From: Rachycentron canadum
Taxonomy: Eukaryota > Chordata > Actinopteri > Carangiformes > Rachycentridae
Length of the DNA: 64,000 bases
Direction of reading: 5' to 3'
NCBI GenBank assembly: GCA_038496675.1
Contig: CM076648.1
Location: 12,361,152-12,425,151 of the forward strand
A model generated the notes under the pieces. That model did no database searches. It worked only from the letters and a program-made list of their open reading frames with translations, and had not been told where the DNA came from. This document shows, in pieces, positions 1-28,991 of the stretch (within the stretch, counting starts at the first letter, position 1; every line of letters begins with the position of its first letter). The translations under genes were made by a program, and so were the position numbers.

Positions 1-3000
1 AAGCTCAGAGAGCCAAGCATCTGACATGTGGAGCTCAACGGCCAAGTAAAGAACCGAAGAGAGGACGGTTCTTGCAAATAGAGAATCTGTCTAAACTGCA
101 GATTTGCTAAAATATTTAAGTAACTTCCAACATTTTATAAACAAAGTTATTCATTTGACTAAGAAGATGTGAATTCTCTGATTTTTAAGGTATTTTTAAT
201 ATGCTTTGATGTAATAATATCATAAGTCAGTCGGCCAAATCCATTTCTTTGATTTAGGTTAGGTTTGATTTGGCATAAAAAAGACATTTTTTAAATATTT
301 TCACAAGGAAAAATTCCAAATCTTTCCTGGATTCAACTTCACAATAGTAAGAATTTTCTGTTTTTTTTATTTGCCTTATGCACAAAACTGAAATGTTTTT
401 TTGACTGTTAGTGAAACAAGTCAAGAAACAGTAAGTTATCAAGGTCTTTTGTGTTATGTGTTTATGTGTGTACATGTTATGTTCTAACATTTTATAACAA
501 TGATCAAGAAAATATATGACAGATTAATCTATGACAAATATTGTTCATTGCAACCCTAGTCAGATTTACAGCAAAACTTATTTAAGAAAAAATGGAGATG
601 ATATGCATAATATTTAAGGTGTTAGCAGATCTTTAAAATGAAAAGAGGTAGGTTTATAACACTGTATCTAAAACTTTCATGTACCAACACAAAGAAAATC
701 ATATCAGTCCAGCCTGACTGCAGCCCATTGCCAGTTAGTATAAAGCAGAGGCATCAAATTCTCTGAGTCCTTTTTGAATCAGTCCACTAGTGTCCCAGAC
801 GTACCTTTAATTGACACCAGAAATTATGATATAATGTGCTGGAGGACTTTTAGGGAAACAGGAACAAACTTAGATTTGATTAACAACAACACTGGTCAGA
901 GGTGTTTCCCTGATATTATTAGTGCTTTGGGGGTGTTGGAAAACCAAAGCCAGGCTCAGCCGTGGATTTCTTCGTACTTTGGTATGGAAGCTGACATGAG
1001 TGACAGCAGAGGCGGGTTATCAATCCTCTGAGCCGGTCTCTCACTTCAAAGTGTTTTCAGCCCCATACAGCTCTCCTGCTGGGGCCAGTTTGGCATTTCT
1101 CTGCTCTTTCTCTCTGGGGCTGTAACATAAATAAAGCCTCATTGAAAGTCCACCAGCTACTTAAGCTGTCAAGGTCTTTACCAATTACTGTCACAATGCA
1201 GTGTGTGCAACATAAAAATATGTTCTCCCTGCGTAATAACCACCAGACTCTGTGAAAAGCAGAGAGCAAGCAGATCCGAGCTGTTTGTACTGTATATTGA
1301 GACACCTCACAAATATTTTTTTTAATGAAAAATCTTGCACATTAACAGATAAGCTTTAATGAAAAGTTTCTTTCACTATTTCTACAGTTAGCCTATTACC
1401 AAATCACCAGTCTTTGCCAAAATTGGTACACGCCTCTAGAGTTTTCTATTGACAGCTTTTTGACCAGCAGCATGATCAGTGACGTGCCTGGACCAGGCAG
1501 GATACTGTATGTTCTGCGGTAAAATCGACCCGCTGATGTGTAACCTTGTTGTTTGGGTTCATTTTTATGAGAGGCGCCCCATGACCGCATTTGTTTGATA
1601 ATACTATATGTCTCATAGCTGTATGCTCACTGTTTGCCTTTGATATTCCAACAACTTATATTTATTACTTATATACAAAATCCATAATGGATATGTTTTT
1701 TTTTATATTTTGTGGTACTGAAAAAACATCACATTAAATGATCATTTAACAAAATTATAATAATTTTTTGGAAAATAAAAAAATGATTGACTCTGGTTTA
1801 CAAAGCACTAAAAAGTTTATTCACTTACATCACTTAAATTAAAATATTATAAATTAAACTATTATATTATCTCTTGGAAGTGAAATACAAATCTGAATTA
1901 TTTATACAAAAATATTAAAGGAACCTGAAGAGAAGATATACTAAAATACAAATAAATTGTAATGATATGATTAATTAAATAATAGGAAAAGATGGTTCAA
2001 TTAAATTTGAGTGTGCCAAATGTTGGTGCTGAGAAATAAAAAAGCTTAGTAGTGTCTGTAATTCACCAAACCATGTTCAAATAGGAAAAATATACAGTTT
2101 ATATGATGAAGTTTTATACTGTAGTTTTTTTTAAATATCAAGTAGATTTTTTCTACAACTTGGGTTAGGGTAGTATAGGGTATTACTTTTAAAAGAAAAA
2201 TAACGATTTAGTATGCGGTTGTAGATTCTGAGTAAGTCAGTGCAGAGGAGAATGTATGAAAACATTCAGGAAAGAAGGATGACGTCTGCTGGTTTGTGTG
2301 CGTCTTTAATTTAGAAGGAGACAACATCTGAAAGCTGGAGCTTTAGGCCTCAGGAAATTAAAAAGGAGAACGCAAACAAACCCCGCTTATAATCCCATCT
2401 CACGTTTCAATTTCCCATATTGCCTCCATAGATTTATAGTGAAGTAAGTGTCCAAAGAGCGGATACGACATACGATAAATCATATCTGAGAAAGCCAGAC
2501 AGAAAAAAAGTTTCTGTTGTGTAATTTGTGCAATAATTAGTCCAGCCAGGTAGTTAAAATCAAATAGTCAAATAATTGCCTAGTGGTAATTCAAACACAC
2601 ATGCTTTCAATAAACAACAGTGTCAGTCAAAAACGACTGCAGAAAACATTAGTCTTATCAGTCTTAAAAGTCTTAAAAGGTGAAATGGATGAGATCAGTT
2701 CTGCTTAACCAGGAGCCTTAAGTGAAGTCAAGACTGCAGTACAATGTTTGTAAGTGATTTCCCTTTAATGTTTGTCTTTACAATTTCCATTTTAAAGAAT
2801 GCCTTCAGGTAAACTCCACAGTCTTGTGCTGCAGATGTCGTCTTTCATATTGATCCTCTCAGGCTTTTGGCGGCACAGATATGGGATCATTTTGTCATTT
2901 TTTAGGGAAACTTAGATTTGTATCTGTAAAGAAATATGTCCTTCAGATTTGAAGGATAAGGCCTCATCAGAGCAATCTTAGCTGCCACTAGATGCCACAC

Positions 3001-4397
3001 TGGACCACCACCAGCTCAAACCAAAACAAATGCTTTGATGTTGACCACATCTTCGTTTGGCCAGATCCAAAACCTCCCCCTGTCCCACTGACACTCAGTC
3101 AGCAAGCTGTTACGAAGCAGGTGAAAGTGATAACTAAACACACAAGAGGCACAACTGAATGCAAAAGTTAATGTGTGAAGACAAAAAATAACAACACCAA
3201 CCATTAGCCCGCACCAGCAGTATCAGAATAACAGCAACGCCATGGCAGCACTTGCCAAATACATTCATATGTTTTATAATAGCAAGTTAGCTAGTGTTAT
3301 CATGCTACTGTAGCTGGACACTGATGAAAACAGACAGGTAATGTTATGTAGCATCGAGTTACTTACACATGGAGGGGAAGAAAAGTTCAGGGTCAGGTTG
3401 AAGTATCTTGCTGGGTTCTCCATCTGATTAAAGGCAGACCAGTATTTGTTTCATGGACAGACTGGGAAAAAAATTCTTGGATTTATCCACTAGGACTGAT
3501 TGCATGAATGATGGAGCCACTAAAAACACTGATGGAGCCAGTAAAGACACTAGTGGTGGCAGTTAAACTTTCTGGATGTTTTGAGGCGGGACATCAACTG
3601 ATGAGGATTTGAGTCAGTTGTTCCCATGTGGCAACCCACCGTGATGTCACCCCTCGGTTAGTGAATTGCTGTTTTGAAGCCTCAAGTTTGTAAATTGGAC
3701 GTCTCCATGTTGGTTTTTTGAAACCAGAAGAAACCATATTTGTCAGAGAAAGTGGAGCTGAGGAGGAATGAGGGGTGGATCTGGCCTGCTTTCTGCTTTT
3801 TCTGGCAGGTTGCTGGGTGTGGTACAGTCTGTCAATCACACGGTAGCCACACCCTAATGCATGACCTGCTTTATGGTCTAATTTCCTCTAAATGGGACCA
3901 TCATTTAAAAAATGAACATCATATTGTATAGAAGAAGACTTGAAACTGGCAAGACCATAAACTCACTAGAAAAACTTTGAGCTAGTAAATCAAGTTCTTT
4001 TTACAACGAGTGGAGTCGCCCCCTGATGCTCTTCAGTATTGGCTTCACTTTACTGGTGTCTACGTCCATTTTTAGATACAGTCTATGGTTGTTCCCAATG
4101 GCAGGTTTGCCTGTGCTTCTCTTTCTTTGTCAAAGGCCATTTTGCTGGAAAAGGTGGCTCCTTCATTGGAGGATAATAAAGAAGGTCGCTGTCACCTGAA
4201 TGCTGCTTACTGCACTGGGCTTTCTCACGTGTGGGTGGTGCCTGTGTGATAATAAACATGGGGAGGACCAACGGTGTCACGGGAGGAGAACTAATATGCT
4301 CGTACTACCAGTCCAGACACCTAAACAAAGAACACATACATACCTGGACACTTTTCAAGATGAAAGTAAAGACCTCTGAAATAATGTATCTCTGCAG
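1..4397 (+). other. alx4: ALX4 intron (upstream of the third homeobox-gene exon)
   Basis: This stretch precedes the first recognisable ALX4 exon. I searched by eye for the exon carrying the first two thirds of the homeodomain and found nothing like it, so exons 1 and 2 must lie before the window. The interval is mostly AT-rich, especially 1640-2160. It contains two less AT-rich patches (about 765-1310 and 1385-1610) that look like conserved noncoding DNA, and an interspersed repeat at about 3585-4090. Short open frames here show no family resemblance. Confidence 0.7.
3585..4090 (+). repeat. teleost interspersed repeat (GTCAATCACACGGTAGCCAC type)
   Basis: Successive blocks gttttgaagcctcaagtttg, ccatgttggttttttg, gtcaatcacacggtagccac, cctaatgcatgacctgcttt, gaagaagacttgaaactggc, agtggagtcgccccctgatg and tagatacagtctatgg occur in this order in many percomorph genomes, as I remember them. 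It sits in the ALX4 intron and is nonautonomous, of uncertain class. Its edges are approximate. Confidence 0.75.
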
Positions 4398-4526
4398 GTC
4401 TGGTTCCAGAACCGAAGGGCAAAGTGGAGGAAGAGGGAGCGTTTTGGTCAGATGCAGCAGGTCCGAACACACTTCTCAACAGCTTATGAGCTGCCTCTTC
4501 TGACACGTCCGGAGAACTATGCACAG
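4398..4526 (+). CDS. alx4: ALX4 exon encoding homeodomain helix 3
   Basis: Length 129 nt, phase 0 at both ends. It begins exactly at the V of VWFQN, the classic intron position of paired-class homeobox genes of the ALX group. The Q of FQN (homeodomain position 50) is glutamine, the residue that gives Q50 paired-type binding preference. The sequence after the homeodomain reads FGQMQQVRTHFSTAYELPLL, which is characteristic of ALX proteins. Confidence 0.93.
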
Positions 4527-5088
4527 GTACAGGGCATTTTTTTTAGCCTTTTATTTCTAAATGACAGTTGAATATGTATATGATACTTTTAATGGAGTGG
4601 TTTGTTGTTATTTTGGGAAATGATTCACTTCCTTGCTGAGAGTTAAATGAAAAGATTGTATAAGTCCCGGAAACAGGGGAAAATGATAGAATAATAAATA
4701 ATAAGAGAGCTAGTGGGGTTAATGGAGCAGTTCCATCACTCTTTTCCCATTTCCATCAATATTTCAGATTCAGAATCCTTCCTGGATCAGTGGCAGCAGT
4801 GCAGCATCTCCAGTGCCGGGCTGTGTTGTTCCCTGCGACACAGTGACTCCCTGTATGACCCCTCACCCTCACTCTGCCAGTGGGGTGTCTGATTTTCTGG
4901 GTGTACCAAGCCCTGGAGGTCATGTGGGACAGGCTCACATGGGCAGTCTGTTTGGAGGATCTCCTGGCATGGCTGCAGGCATCAACACGTACGATCTCAA
5001 CATGGACCCAGACCGCAAGTCCTCCAGCATTGCTGCTTTGCGCATGAAGGCCAAAGAGCACAGTGCAGCCATTTCTTGGGCAACATGA
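4398..5088 (+). CDS. alx4: ALX4 homeobox transcription factor, last two exons (3' partial)
   Basis: Two exons are visible: 4398-4526 and 4768-5088, ending in TGA at 5086-5088. The first (43 codons) starts after ctctgcag with VWFQNRRAKWRKRER, which is recognition helix 3 of a paired-class homeodomain, and ends in ENYAQ before gtacag. The second (106 codons) starts IQNPSW and ends with the OAR motif around SSSIAALRMKAKEHS and the terminal ISWAT. The helix-3 split between exons, the PSW and VVPCD blocks and the exact OAR ending are those of ALX4 rather than ALX1 or ALX3. The adjacent, convergent EXT2 gene agrees with mammalian ALX4. The protein binds TAAT-type palindromes and patterns skull, face and limb in vertebrates. 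About 149 C-terminal residues are encoded here. Teleosts can keep alx4a and alx4b, and I cannot tell which this is. Confidence 0.93.
4768..5088 (+). CDS. alx4: ALX4 terminal coding exon with OAR domain
   Basis: The acceptor is atatttcag at 4767. The exon reads IQNPSWISGSSAASPVPGCV at its start and closes with the OAR (otp/aristaless/rax) box, KSSSIAALRMKAKEH, at the C terminus. In family members the OAR box is a regulatory module that restrains transactivation. The middle is Gly/Ser/His-rich (HVGQAHMGSLFGGS). No frame break is seen. Confidence 0.93.
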   Translation: MQNPSWISGSSAASPVPGCVVPCDTVTPCMTPHPHSASGVSDFLGVPSPGGHVGQAHMGSLFGGSPGMAAGINTYDLNMDPDRKSSSIAALRMKAKEHSAAISWAT

Positions 5089-6661
5089 TATGTTGATATG
5101 TGATGGATGGGGGGGGACCTTGATGACCCCTGAAACATCTAAACATGGTGTCATGGCGTGAGGGGGCACTTAGATCAAAAATGTTTTAAAGGCAACAGTG
5201 ACTACCTTTATAAATGTTGCAATAAGATAATTATACAAATACGCAGATGAGTGAAAATTACTCGAAGAGAAAACATCAAGAGATTTGGTATAAGTGGCTT
5301 GGCACCGCCACATCACTCAACTCCTCTGGTGGGAGAAAGCAACCGCAGTCGGTGAGTGAGCTGTGTGGAAAGCCTGGTGGGAAGTGATGCTGTACTGCAT
5401 AACAGGAATTGCAGTGTATTACTGACAATAGGCAAAGGAAAATGTTAGGAAACGTTTTAGAATTTGAAACAAATCCATGCACTTATTTGCAAAAAGAAAA
5501 GAAATTTTGTTTGTACAGAGCTTTTTAGTGTCATTGTAGTTCTTGTTCAGGTGCTGTTTTATTCTTAGTGTTATTTAAATTTTGAGTGTTATTGTGTTTT
5601 TCCCTCCCATCATTTTTGGCTGGTTTTGGTTTGACAAATAGCTCAGTAAGTATCCTTAAAAACTGAACTTCAGATTTAGTTGTTTGCCATGTATATACTA
5701 TTTTAAGGCAATCTTTATCTACATTAACCCCTGCTTAAACAAAGCTATGCTGATGCTAAGATAAAGCAGCAGAAAACTGTTTATATCCAGCATATTTCTC
5801 TATCTCTAGCATTTAAAAGTGACGTGGTTAGTTTCAGTGTGGTCAGGATGAAAGATCCACCTGCTGCACTGGCTCAGCCTCCTGATGGCCAGAGAGAGGA
5901 AGGGATGGAGAAGGAAGTATGTGTGGGAGTATAAGAGGGGCACAGCAGGCCTGCTGCTCACAGGGCTGAGGAGCCTGGGAGCGCCAGTCTCCAAACAGAG
6001 CCAGCTCTGTTTTCCACGAGGGCAGAATCCAAGTGGATATAACTGTGCCCTTTGCATTTCCAGTCTCAGGAGTTTCAGGGAGAGAAGTGCCTACTAGCCA
6101 ATCAGACTGCCAGAAATAACAGCAAAACCAGCAGCTACCACCTTTGAAACCGAGGCGGCTGGTGAAGATTACACTAAGTGTGTTGACACTTTTGAACACT
6201 GAAAGGATGTCAGTGTTCAACAGCCTTTTCTGAACGTAGACGTAGCTGTGTTTGGCTCTCAAAGCTGTAAATACAGATGGCAGCACTGGCAATGTTTTTT
6301 TTCTCCTTTTCTCTTATTGTTTCTGTCAAAACCAGACAAAGGAAAGAAAATCTATCAACTTAACTGCATTGTGACTGGATGTGGCACTATAGACAACTAA
6401 GCACAGTCTTGAGAAACTATCAGCTTTATCCTCCATTTTCAGACACCCTAAAATCCTGTTTTACTACAGAAAATATGCCTCATCACGTGTACACCTAACA
6501 TTTTTAAATTATGCTGCAAGATGATATTCAATCTTTGTGACTCCCAGTAGCCCAAGTAGCCCAATTTTAATAACATGTAAATGTGAACTCCCAGATTCAC
6601 TACGTGTCATTTGGTTTTTGATTACTTTTTTGTGCAGATGAAGTGCGTTTGTTATTAGATA

Positions 6662-6667
6662 AATAAA
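6662..6667 (+). terminator. alx4: candidate ALX4 poly(A) signal AATAAA
   Basis: Canonical hexamer about 1.57 kb after the ALX4 stop. A second AATAAA lies at 7023-7028. Choice between them needs transcript data. Confidence 0.3.
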
Positions 6668-9600
6668 GATAGATAATAGATAAAGACAACACCACAAGGT
6701 AAAGGGGCCACGTGTCAGTATCTAATTCTAAAATCTTAATTCTTCAAATTTACATCTTGCCCACATAGTGTATATTTCTAAATAGAGCAACATTTAATGA
6801 AATAACTATGCATCAAACTAACTGAGAAACAGAAGTGCTGGGATCATTTGCATGAATTGAATTCCAGTCTGAGTGTACTGGTTGGTTTCTGAGTCTCTGG
6901 AGACTGTGAATCTGTACTGTGCTGTGTGCACTGTCCTTGAGGGGAACTTGGAGGAAATTGAGGTCAAACACCAGCTATCAACTTCAATCAGGTTAATAGT
7001 TGTCAAGGTTTAGATTGTGTAAAAATAAAGATGTAGTGCAAACAAAACTGCGTAGCAGATGATGCAATGACTATTCAGTTACAGCCCCAAAGTTTTACCT
7101 TAGGTGCATGGATCAAGTGTGAGGTGTGTTTAAACTCAGCCTCAGTGTTTTTTTTAACATAATATCAGCTATCAGGAATGATATCTGAGCAGTACCTGTT
7201 TTAGTAAAACCACTAACATGTCAGGGTAAAACACCGCAAGAAATCACTCCCTCACTCTTTACTTCAATATAGGCTTGGAATAATGTCTTCTATTTTTGTC
7301 TCTCTGGCAAGAGAAAGGGGGAGAAAGGTAGAGGTTGGATCGAGCTGGAACTAGCCAGAGATAAGCGGGATCTCTCAGAGTCTGAATCATGTCCTCATAT
7401 TAAATATCCTCATATAATTTAACCATACTGACAGTGTATAAAAGAGGAGCTTTACCCATGAGGTTATGCATGTTCTTTCTTTGTTTGCAAGGCCTGATTT
7501 AGGCCTTGAGCATAATGGGGGTTTCATGGTTTTGAAAAGCAAACCCGATACCCCGTAGTACACCTTCAGGCAGAGCAACCATTGCTAATTCTCTAAATCA
7601 AACCATATTCACTACCCTTCTGGGCAGGTAAGAGAAGCAGGGTGCAGGCCATAACCTGTCAGCAGAGCAGATCACCCCAAAGCCATTCAAATTACATCCA
7701 GTTTTACTCTCTGGACTAAATTCAAGGCACATGCATAATCCTGACTAAAGAGCATACGTCTCAAAATTGAGAGGGTCTCCTTGCAAATGTGGACATGGGG
7801 CCCCCTTTGCTCTAGCTGAGGGGTTGGACGGAGGGCGAGCCGTGAGGGCGTCTGCTGTGTTCCGGTGTTCTGGGAAAAGGACAGTGCACACAGCTGCGCT
7901 CAGGGGGTAAATGCAAAACAAACATGCCTCACACATGCTTCCCCCTCAGCTGTCATGGCTCTGCTTTCAAAGATTCACCCCGCCTCCTCATCACCAACCT
8001 CAGCACACACATCGCACTGTCGCTCTCCTTTTGCTCACTTGTCAACTGGCCCAAAGCTGCCCCCCACTCCCTCACACATCGCAGGGTCCAAGGCACAGCC
8101 GCACGGCCAACCCAGGAAGGCTTTTTAATTAACACTGAGCCATGTGGACGCTGTGCACTGCAGTATTGTGTGTCAGACGGGGCCGTCTGTCTTCTGGTTG
8201 GTTTAATGTGGACTGTTGCACAGTGCGAACAGACATACTGGCTTTCAGTAGCTCAGGTTTACACAGTACACACTCACTGTTTTCACTCTTTTCTGTGTTT
8301 AAGTTTCATTATTCTTGGATTGAAACCTCTACAGCCATGTCTTCCTCCACAGAAACTGCATCTATCCCTTCATACAAGTTTAGCTTTACATAAAAAGCCT
8401 CCTGCTAATGTATGCTGCACAGTGATGATGTCATCAGCCACTTTTCTCATTTTCTAATACTACTGAAGTCAGACAATCAGTAAAGGAGTAAATATATGAT
8501 AAATATGTGTGCTGTTGTGTGCATGCGCATTTTGTGCATGCAAAATGAACCGAAGTGTTATAAAACTCTTGGAAATGTAACTAATTAGATGTTTTATTTT
8601 GAGACAATTTATTTGTTAAATTCATTGTTAATTCATTGAAGCGCATCACTTTTTTTTTCATTTGGTGGTACATGGTCAAATTGTTTTTCAGAAGTTGTGT
8701 TTGAGCATCGTTTTTCTCTTGATATGTTAATTCTGAGTTTAAAATTTTTTTTTCCCACATTTTTGTGGCTTCAAGCTGTCTTTTGAAATGAGTGTATGAA
8801 TTTACTAATTCTTGCTACATTTTGTGTGTGATAAAAGTACAATAAGTTATTGCACTTCTACTCAGAATCTGCATTTGTCATTTAATTTGAAAGGTAGGAT
8901 TTCTTGTCAAGTAAGTTGTGATGGTTGCTTTTTTAGCAAAATAACATCATACAGGGTAGAATCAAGACTATTGTCCTGTCAGTATTTAGAGAAGACTTAA
9001 ATCACTTCCATTTTCAAGAAAAGCCAAGTCATCAGCTAGCGACACTGTTTGGCCATAACCTCTGATCAAGTTGTCTGCTGGTGTTAAAAAAACCCCAATA
9101 ATTTTGCTGTGTCTTATTGCATTGCTCCACTGTCAAAATATTGTGCCATCCCTGTTGTCACATTCTGAAATCCCCATGTATTTCAGTGCCTTTGAAGGGA
9201 CACCAGTGCTGAAATGAGATCGCAGAACTCATAAGAGTATCACACTAATTGAGGTTGACAAAAATACGAACTGCGCCCTTTTGAACTGCTGACATTGAAC
9301 AGGGTGGATTAGGCAGCGTATATTAACAACAGGTGACAGGCTGGAACAGTGGATCGGTCGTGTCACGGAGTTTCTGCTCTGGATGGTCACAGATTGGAGT
9401 AAAAACAGACATGAAAAAGGAAAAGGTCTGACTTCATCTTGCTCCCACCTGAATCACACGTAAAAAATTAAACTGAGATGAATTAGTGTTGTCTTTACTT
9501 ATGTATTACAAAATCATATATACACTTAGATACATAAACTCTGTCCAAAAAAAAACAAAACATCAACTGACCTCATGATGGAAAAATAGAAAAGGCAAAT

Positions 9601-9700
9601 AAAATCATCACAAGGCCGTGCTAACATCTGAAAGGATGTGCTCCTCTCAACAGCCTAGATACTGAAGCTGGGACAACTAGTGATGAAAAGGTAAAAATAT

Positions 9701-9702
<2 letters not shown>

Positions 9703-9740
<38 letters not shown>

Positions 9741-9757
9741 ACAGACACACAGACACG
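9703..9757. repeat. (CA)n microsatellite, compound with ACAG units
   Basis: About 16 CA units are followed by several acagacac units. It lies between ALX4 and EXT2 and is likely to be length-polymorphic. Confidence 0.95.
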
Positions 9758-10251
9758 CAACAGGTAAAATGGAAAAATAAAAAACCAAAGCACTGCATCA
9801 ACAGTTTACACACATCTGCTTTGGTAACGTGGATTTGGGAGTTGTCTACTTTTCACGATACACTTTAAATGCATGGCAAACAAATAATTACTTTTACTTA
9901 TGCAGTGCTCTTACACATTACTCAACTCACAAGATGACTTAGTGGATGATTCAATAAGCACCACAGCTTTTCTTATATATAAATATGACAAACGTCTTTC
10001 TCAGGCAGTATAAAATTACAACTTCAGGATGTTCCAGTAGCTCAGCATAATCTGTTTTTTTAAATTAGCAGTTACTCACTCTAAATATTAGATTTATGGT
10101 AATAACTTTGTCTGACAGTTCAATCTATGTGAAACAACGAAGGTGAAACATTTACTGTACATCATCCGTAGCACACTGTGTTATTACCATTTGATAAAGC
10201 CTACGTAGATATGTAATTGAATCTTTTACTATATGTAAAGTAAATTAAACA

Positions 10252-10257
10252 TTTATT
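10252..10257 (-). terminator. ext2: candidate EXT2 poly(A) signal
   Basis: TTTATT on the plus strand reads AATAAA on the minus strand, about 590 bases beyond the EXT2 stop codon. That gives a 3' UTR of roughly 0.6 kb, a reasonable length for this gene. Confidence 0.4.
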
Positions 10258-10844
10258 ACTTTTTCTTTTCATACAGCACAGCTAAAATAATCTGGCCCAT
10301 GTCCGCTTTTGAAAAGAACAAAAAAAGAACAAAAAATAGAGAATCCTTGTTGAAGCATCATAAATTATGACTATTATACAGCACTGCTGCAAAATATGAA
10401 TATATACACTGTATATGCTGATTCCACAGTGGCAGGAGCCTCAAGCTTCCAGCTCCAAAACAGTAACCGTGAGGGACCACAAGCCTCCTATCAGACAGCT
10501 TGTCAAACATCACACCCGGAGTGACCCTCCAATAGCATTTTCAGTAACATAGTCCATGCATCAGTTGGTAAGTGTTTGGAAATATTTTTTACATAAAAGA
10601 TCAAAAGATAAATTGTTCTTATCACACCATCACCATTCCCAGACTTTAGTGTCCTCTGCCATTGAAGATCAATAATTCTACATTTTAAGTTCAATTTAAA
10701 ATTCAAGTCATTTGAACTGAGAGGTGACGAGACCATTTTACGACTTTAGTCTGCATATTGGGGTTCTGATATAAAAGTTGATGATGGTGACAAGTCCTGA
10801 AGTTTTGAGGCTGTGACAAGGTCCAAAAATCTGGTACTTGCTGG

Positions 10845-28027
<17,183 letters not shown>

Positions 28028-28104
28028 GCCTGATACCTCTCTGTCCAATCAGCCACTATAAAGACAGGAATGGGATCGGTCACAGTTTCATGTACAGTTT
28101 ATAC

Positions 28105-28370
28105 TAGAGCTGCAACAATTCCTTGATTAGTAAATCACCAGAAAATTAATCAGCAACTAATTTGATAACTGAATAACGTTTTCCTGGGGGCGGGGCGGTT
28201 TTGTTTCTTTTTTAAACACAAACCTGTAAAATTTTTGTCTTGTTCCAGCTTCTCAAATGTAAGAATTCAAAGTTGTTGTTTTTTTTTTTTTTTTAGCTCA
28301 AACCCTAAAGTGAGCTGAACATTTTCAGGATATTGCAACGGGCATTTTTCATTTCATTTTTCTGACTTTA
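28105..28370 (+). mobile_element. truncated hAT-like nonautonomous element (TAGAGCTGCAAC end)
   Basis: It starts with tagagctgcaac, then attaatcagcaactaattt, gttccagcttctcaaatgt and gggcatttttcatttcattt. These blocks occur in the same order in a very common teleost interspersed repeat that I recognise. The usual distal half rich in ATCGATTAATC, with its inverted TTGCAGCCCTA terminus, is missing or decayed. The copy lies in the EXT2 5' UTR intron, about 50 bases upstream of the acceptor of the first coding exon. The family assignment to hAT-type MITEs is from memory and from the terminus shape. Confidence 0.75.
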
Positions 28371-28860
28371 AAAACACACACTATCTTCACTAATAGGTAA
28401 TAAGAAAAGCACAATATTGCCTTTAACATTACTCGAGTATACAAGTGGGTAACAGATCCTCTAAAATCTCAATATTTTTATGTCAAGGTCGCAGCGCATA
28501 ATATCCTGAATAACAATGATCTATATAAATATGATGTTGATTCAGTGCTGTTACTGTCAGCGACACGTATAGTAAATTATAACATAAACATCATTGTTAC
28601 CAAGCCAATTTTCCCAAGACGAAAACATTAACCAACAAGCGGCGAAAAATGAGTTGTCACAACACAGAGAGCCTTTTTTTTAAATCTAAAATTAACTAGG
28701 AAGCTAACTTGGCTAACCGCAGCTAACGTTTCCCGTTAGCTAGTTGCCCGTTAGCTAACTCGGCTGTGTAAACATTCATGCTACCTGGTATTAACAAACA
28801 CTATAAAAGGGCGGGAAAAGAGGGTAATTTTGTATCGTTACACGAACATGTTTTACCCAC

Positions 28861-28991
28861 CTAGACGTTAAACGGAACCGGGTTTTCCTCTCTGCCCTTA
28901 ATTCATCACCACGGTTAGAAAACAACCTACACTTTTGGACACAGTGTTAATGCTAACCTAGCTTCAAGCTAACACCAGCGATCCAGGAAGT
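28861..28991 (-). promoter_or_regulatory. ext2: probable EXT2 noncoding exon 1 and core promoter
   Basis: On the minus strand, a donor of the form CTAG|gtgggt falls at 28861/28860 and would pair with the acceptor at 28056. Mammalian EXT2 also has a noncoding first exon. An ETS-type core (CCAGGAAGT, plus strand 28983-28991) sits at the upstream edge. The transcription start is not determinable from sequence alone. Confidence 0.45.

Larger units (their letters stand above)
5089..10251. other. ALX4-EXT2 convergent intergenic region with both 3' UTRs
   Basis: This is the tail-to-tail spacer. Plus-strand AATAAA candidates for the ALX4 poly(A) signal occur at 6662-6667 and 7023-7028. The probable EXT2 3' UTR enters from the right (minus-strand AATAAA at 10252-10257). 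A GC-richer patch at about 7740-8130 has overlapping open frames in three plus frames, which looks like composition rather than coding. A CA microsatellite lies at 9703-9757. I see no further gene. Confidence 0.6.

Noticed and set aside
774..1031. 85-codon plus-strand frame as a missing ALX4 exon
   Set aside because: It does not contain homeodomain or other ALX sequence and has no convincing splice sites in phase with the exon at 4398.
4756..5169. 137-codon minus-strand open frame
   Set aside because: It is the antisense shadow of the ALX4 OAR exon.
7865..8457. Three overlapping plus-strand open frames, the longest 177 codons
   Set aside because: They overlap in different frames, have no recognisable domain and reflect locally low AT content.
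8528..8547. Inverted repeat CATTTTG...CAAAATG
   Set aside because: Only seven-base arms around a TGCATG centre; expected by chance in AT-rich DNA of this length.
28028..28048. N-terminal extension of EXT2 by seven residues from an upstream in-frame codon
   Set aside because: The upstream codon is TTG. The ATG at 28027 gives an N terminus aligned with known EXT2 proteins and has G at -3.
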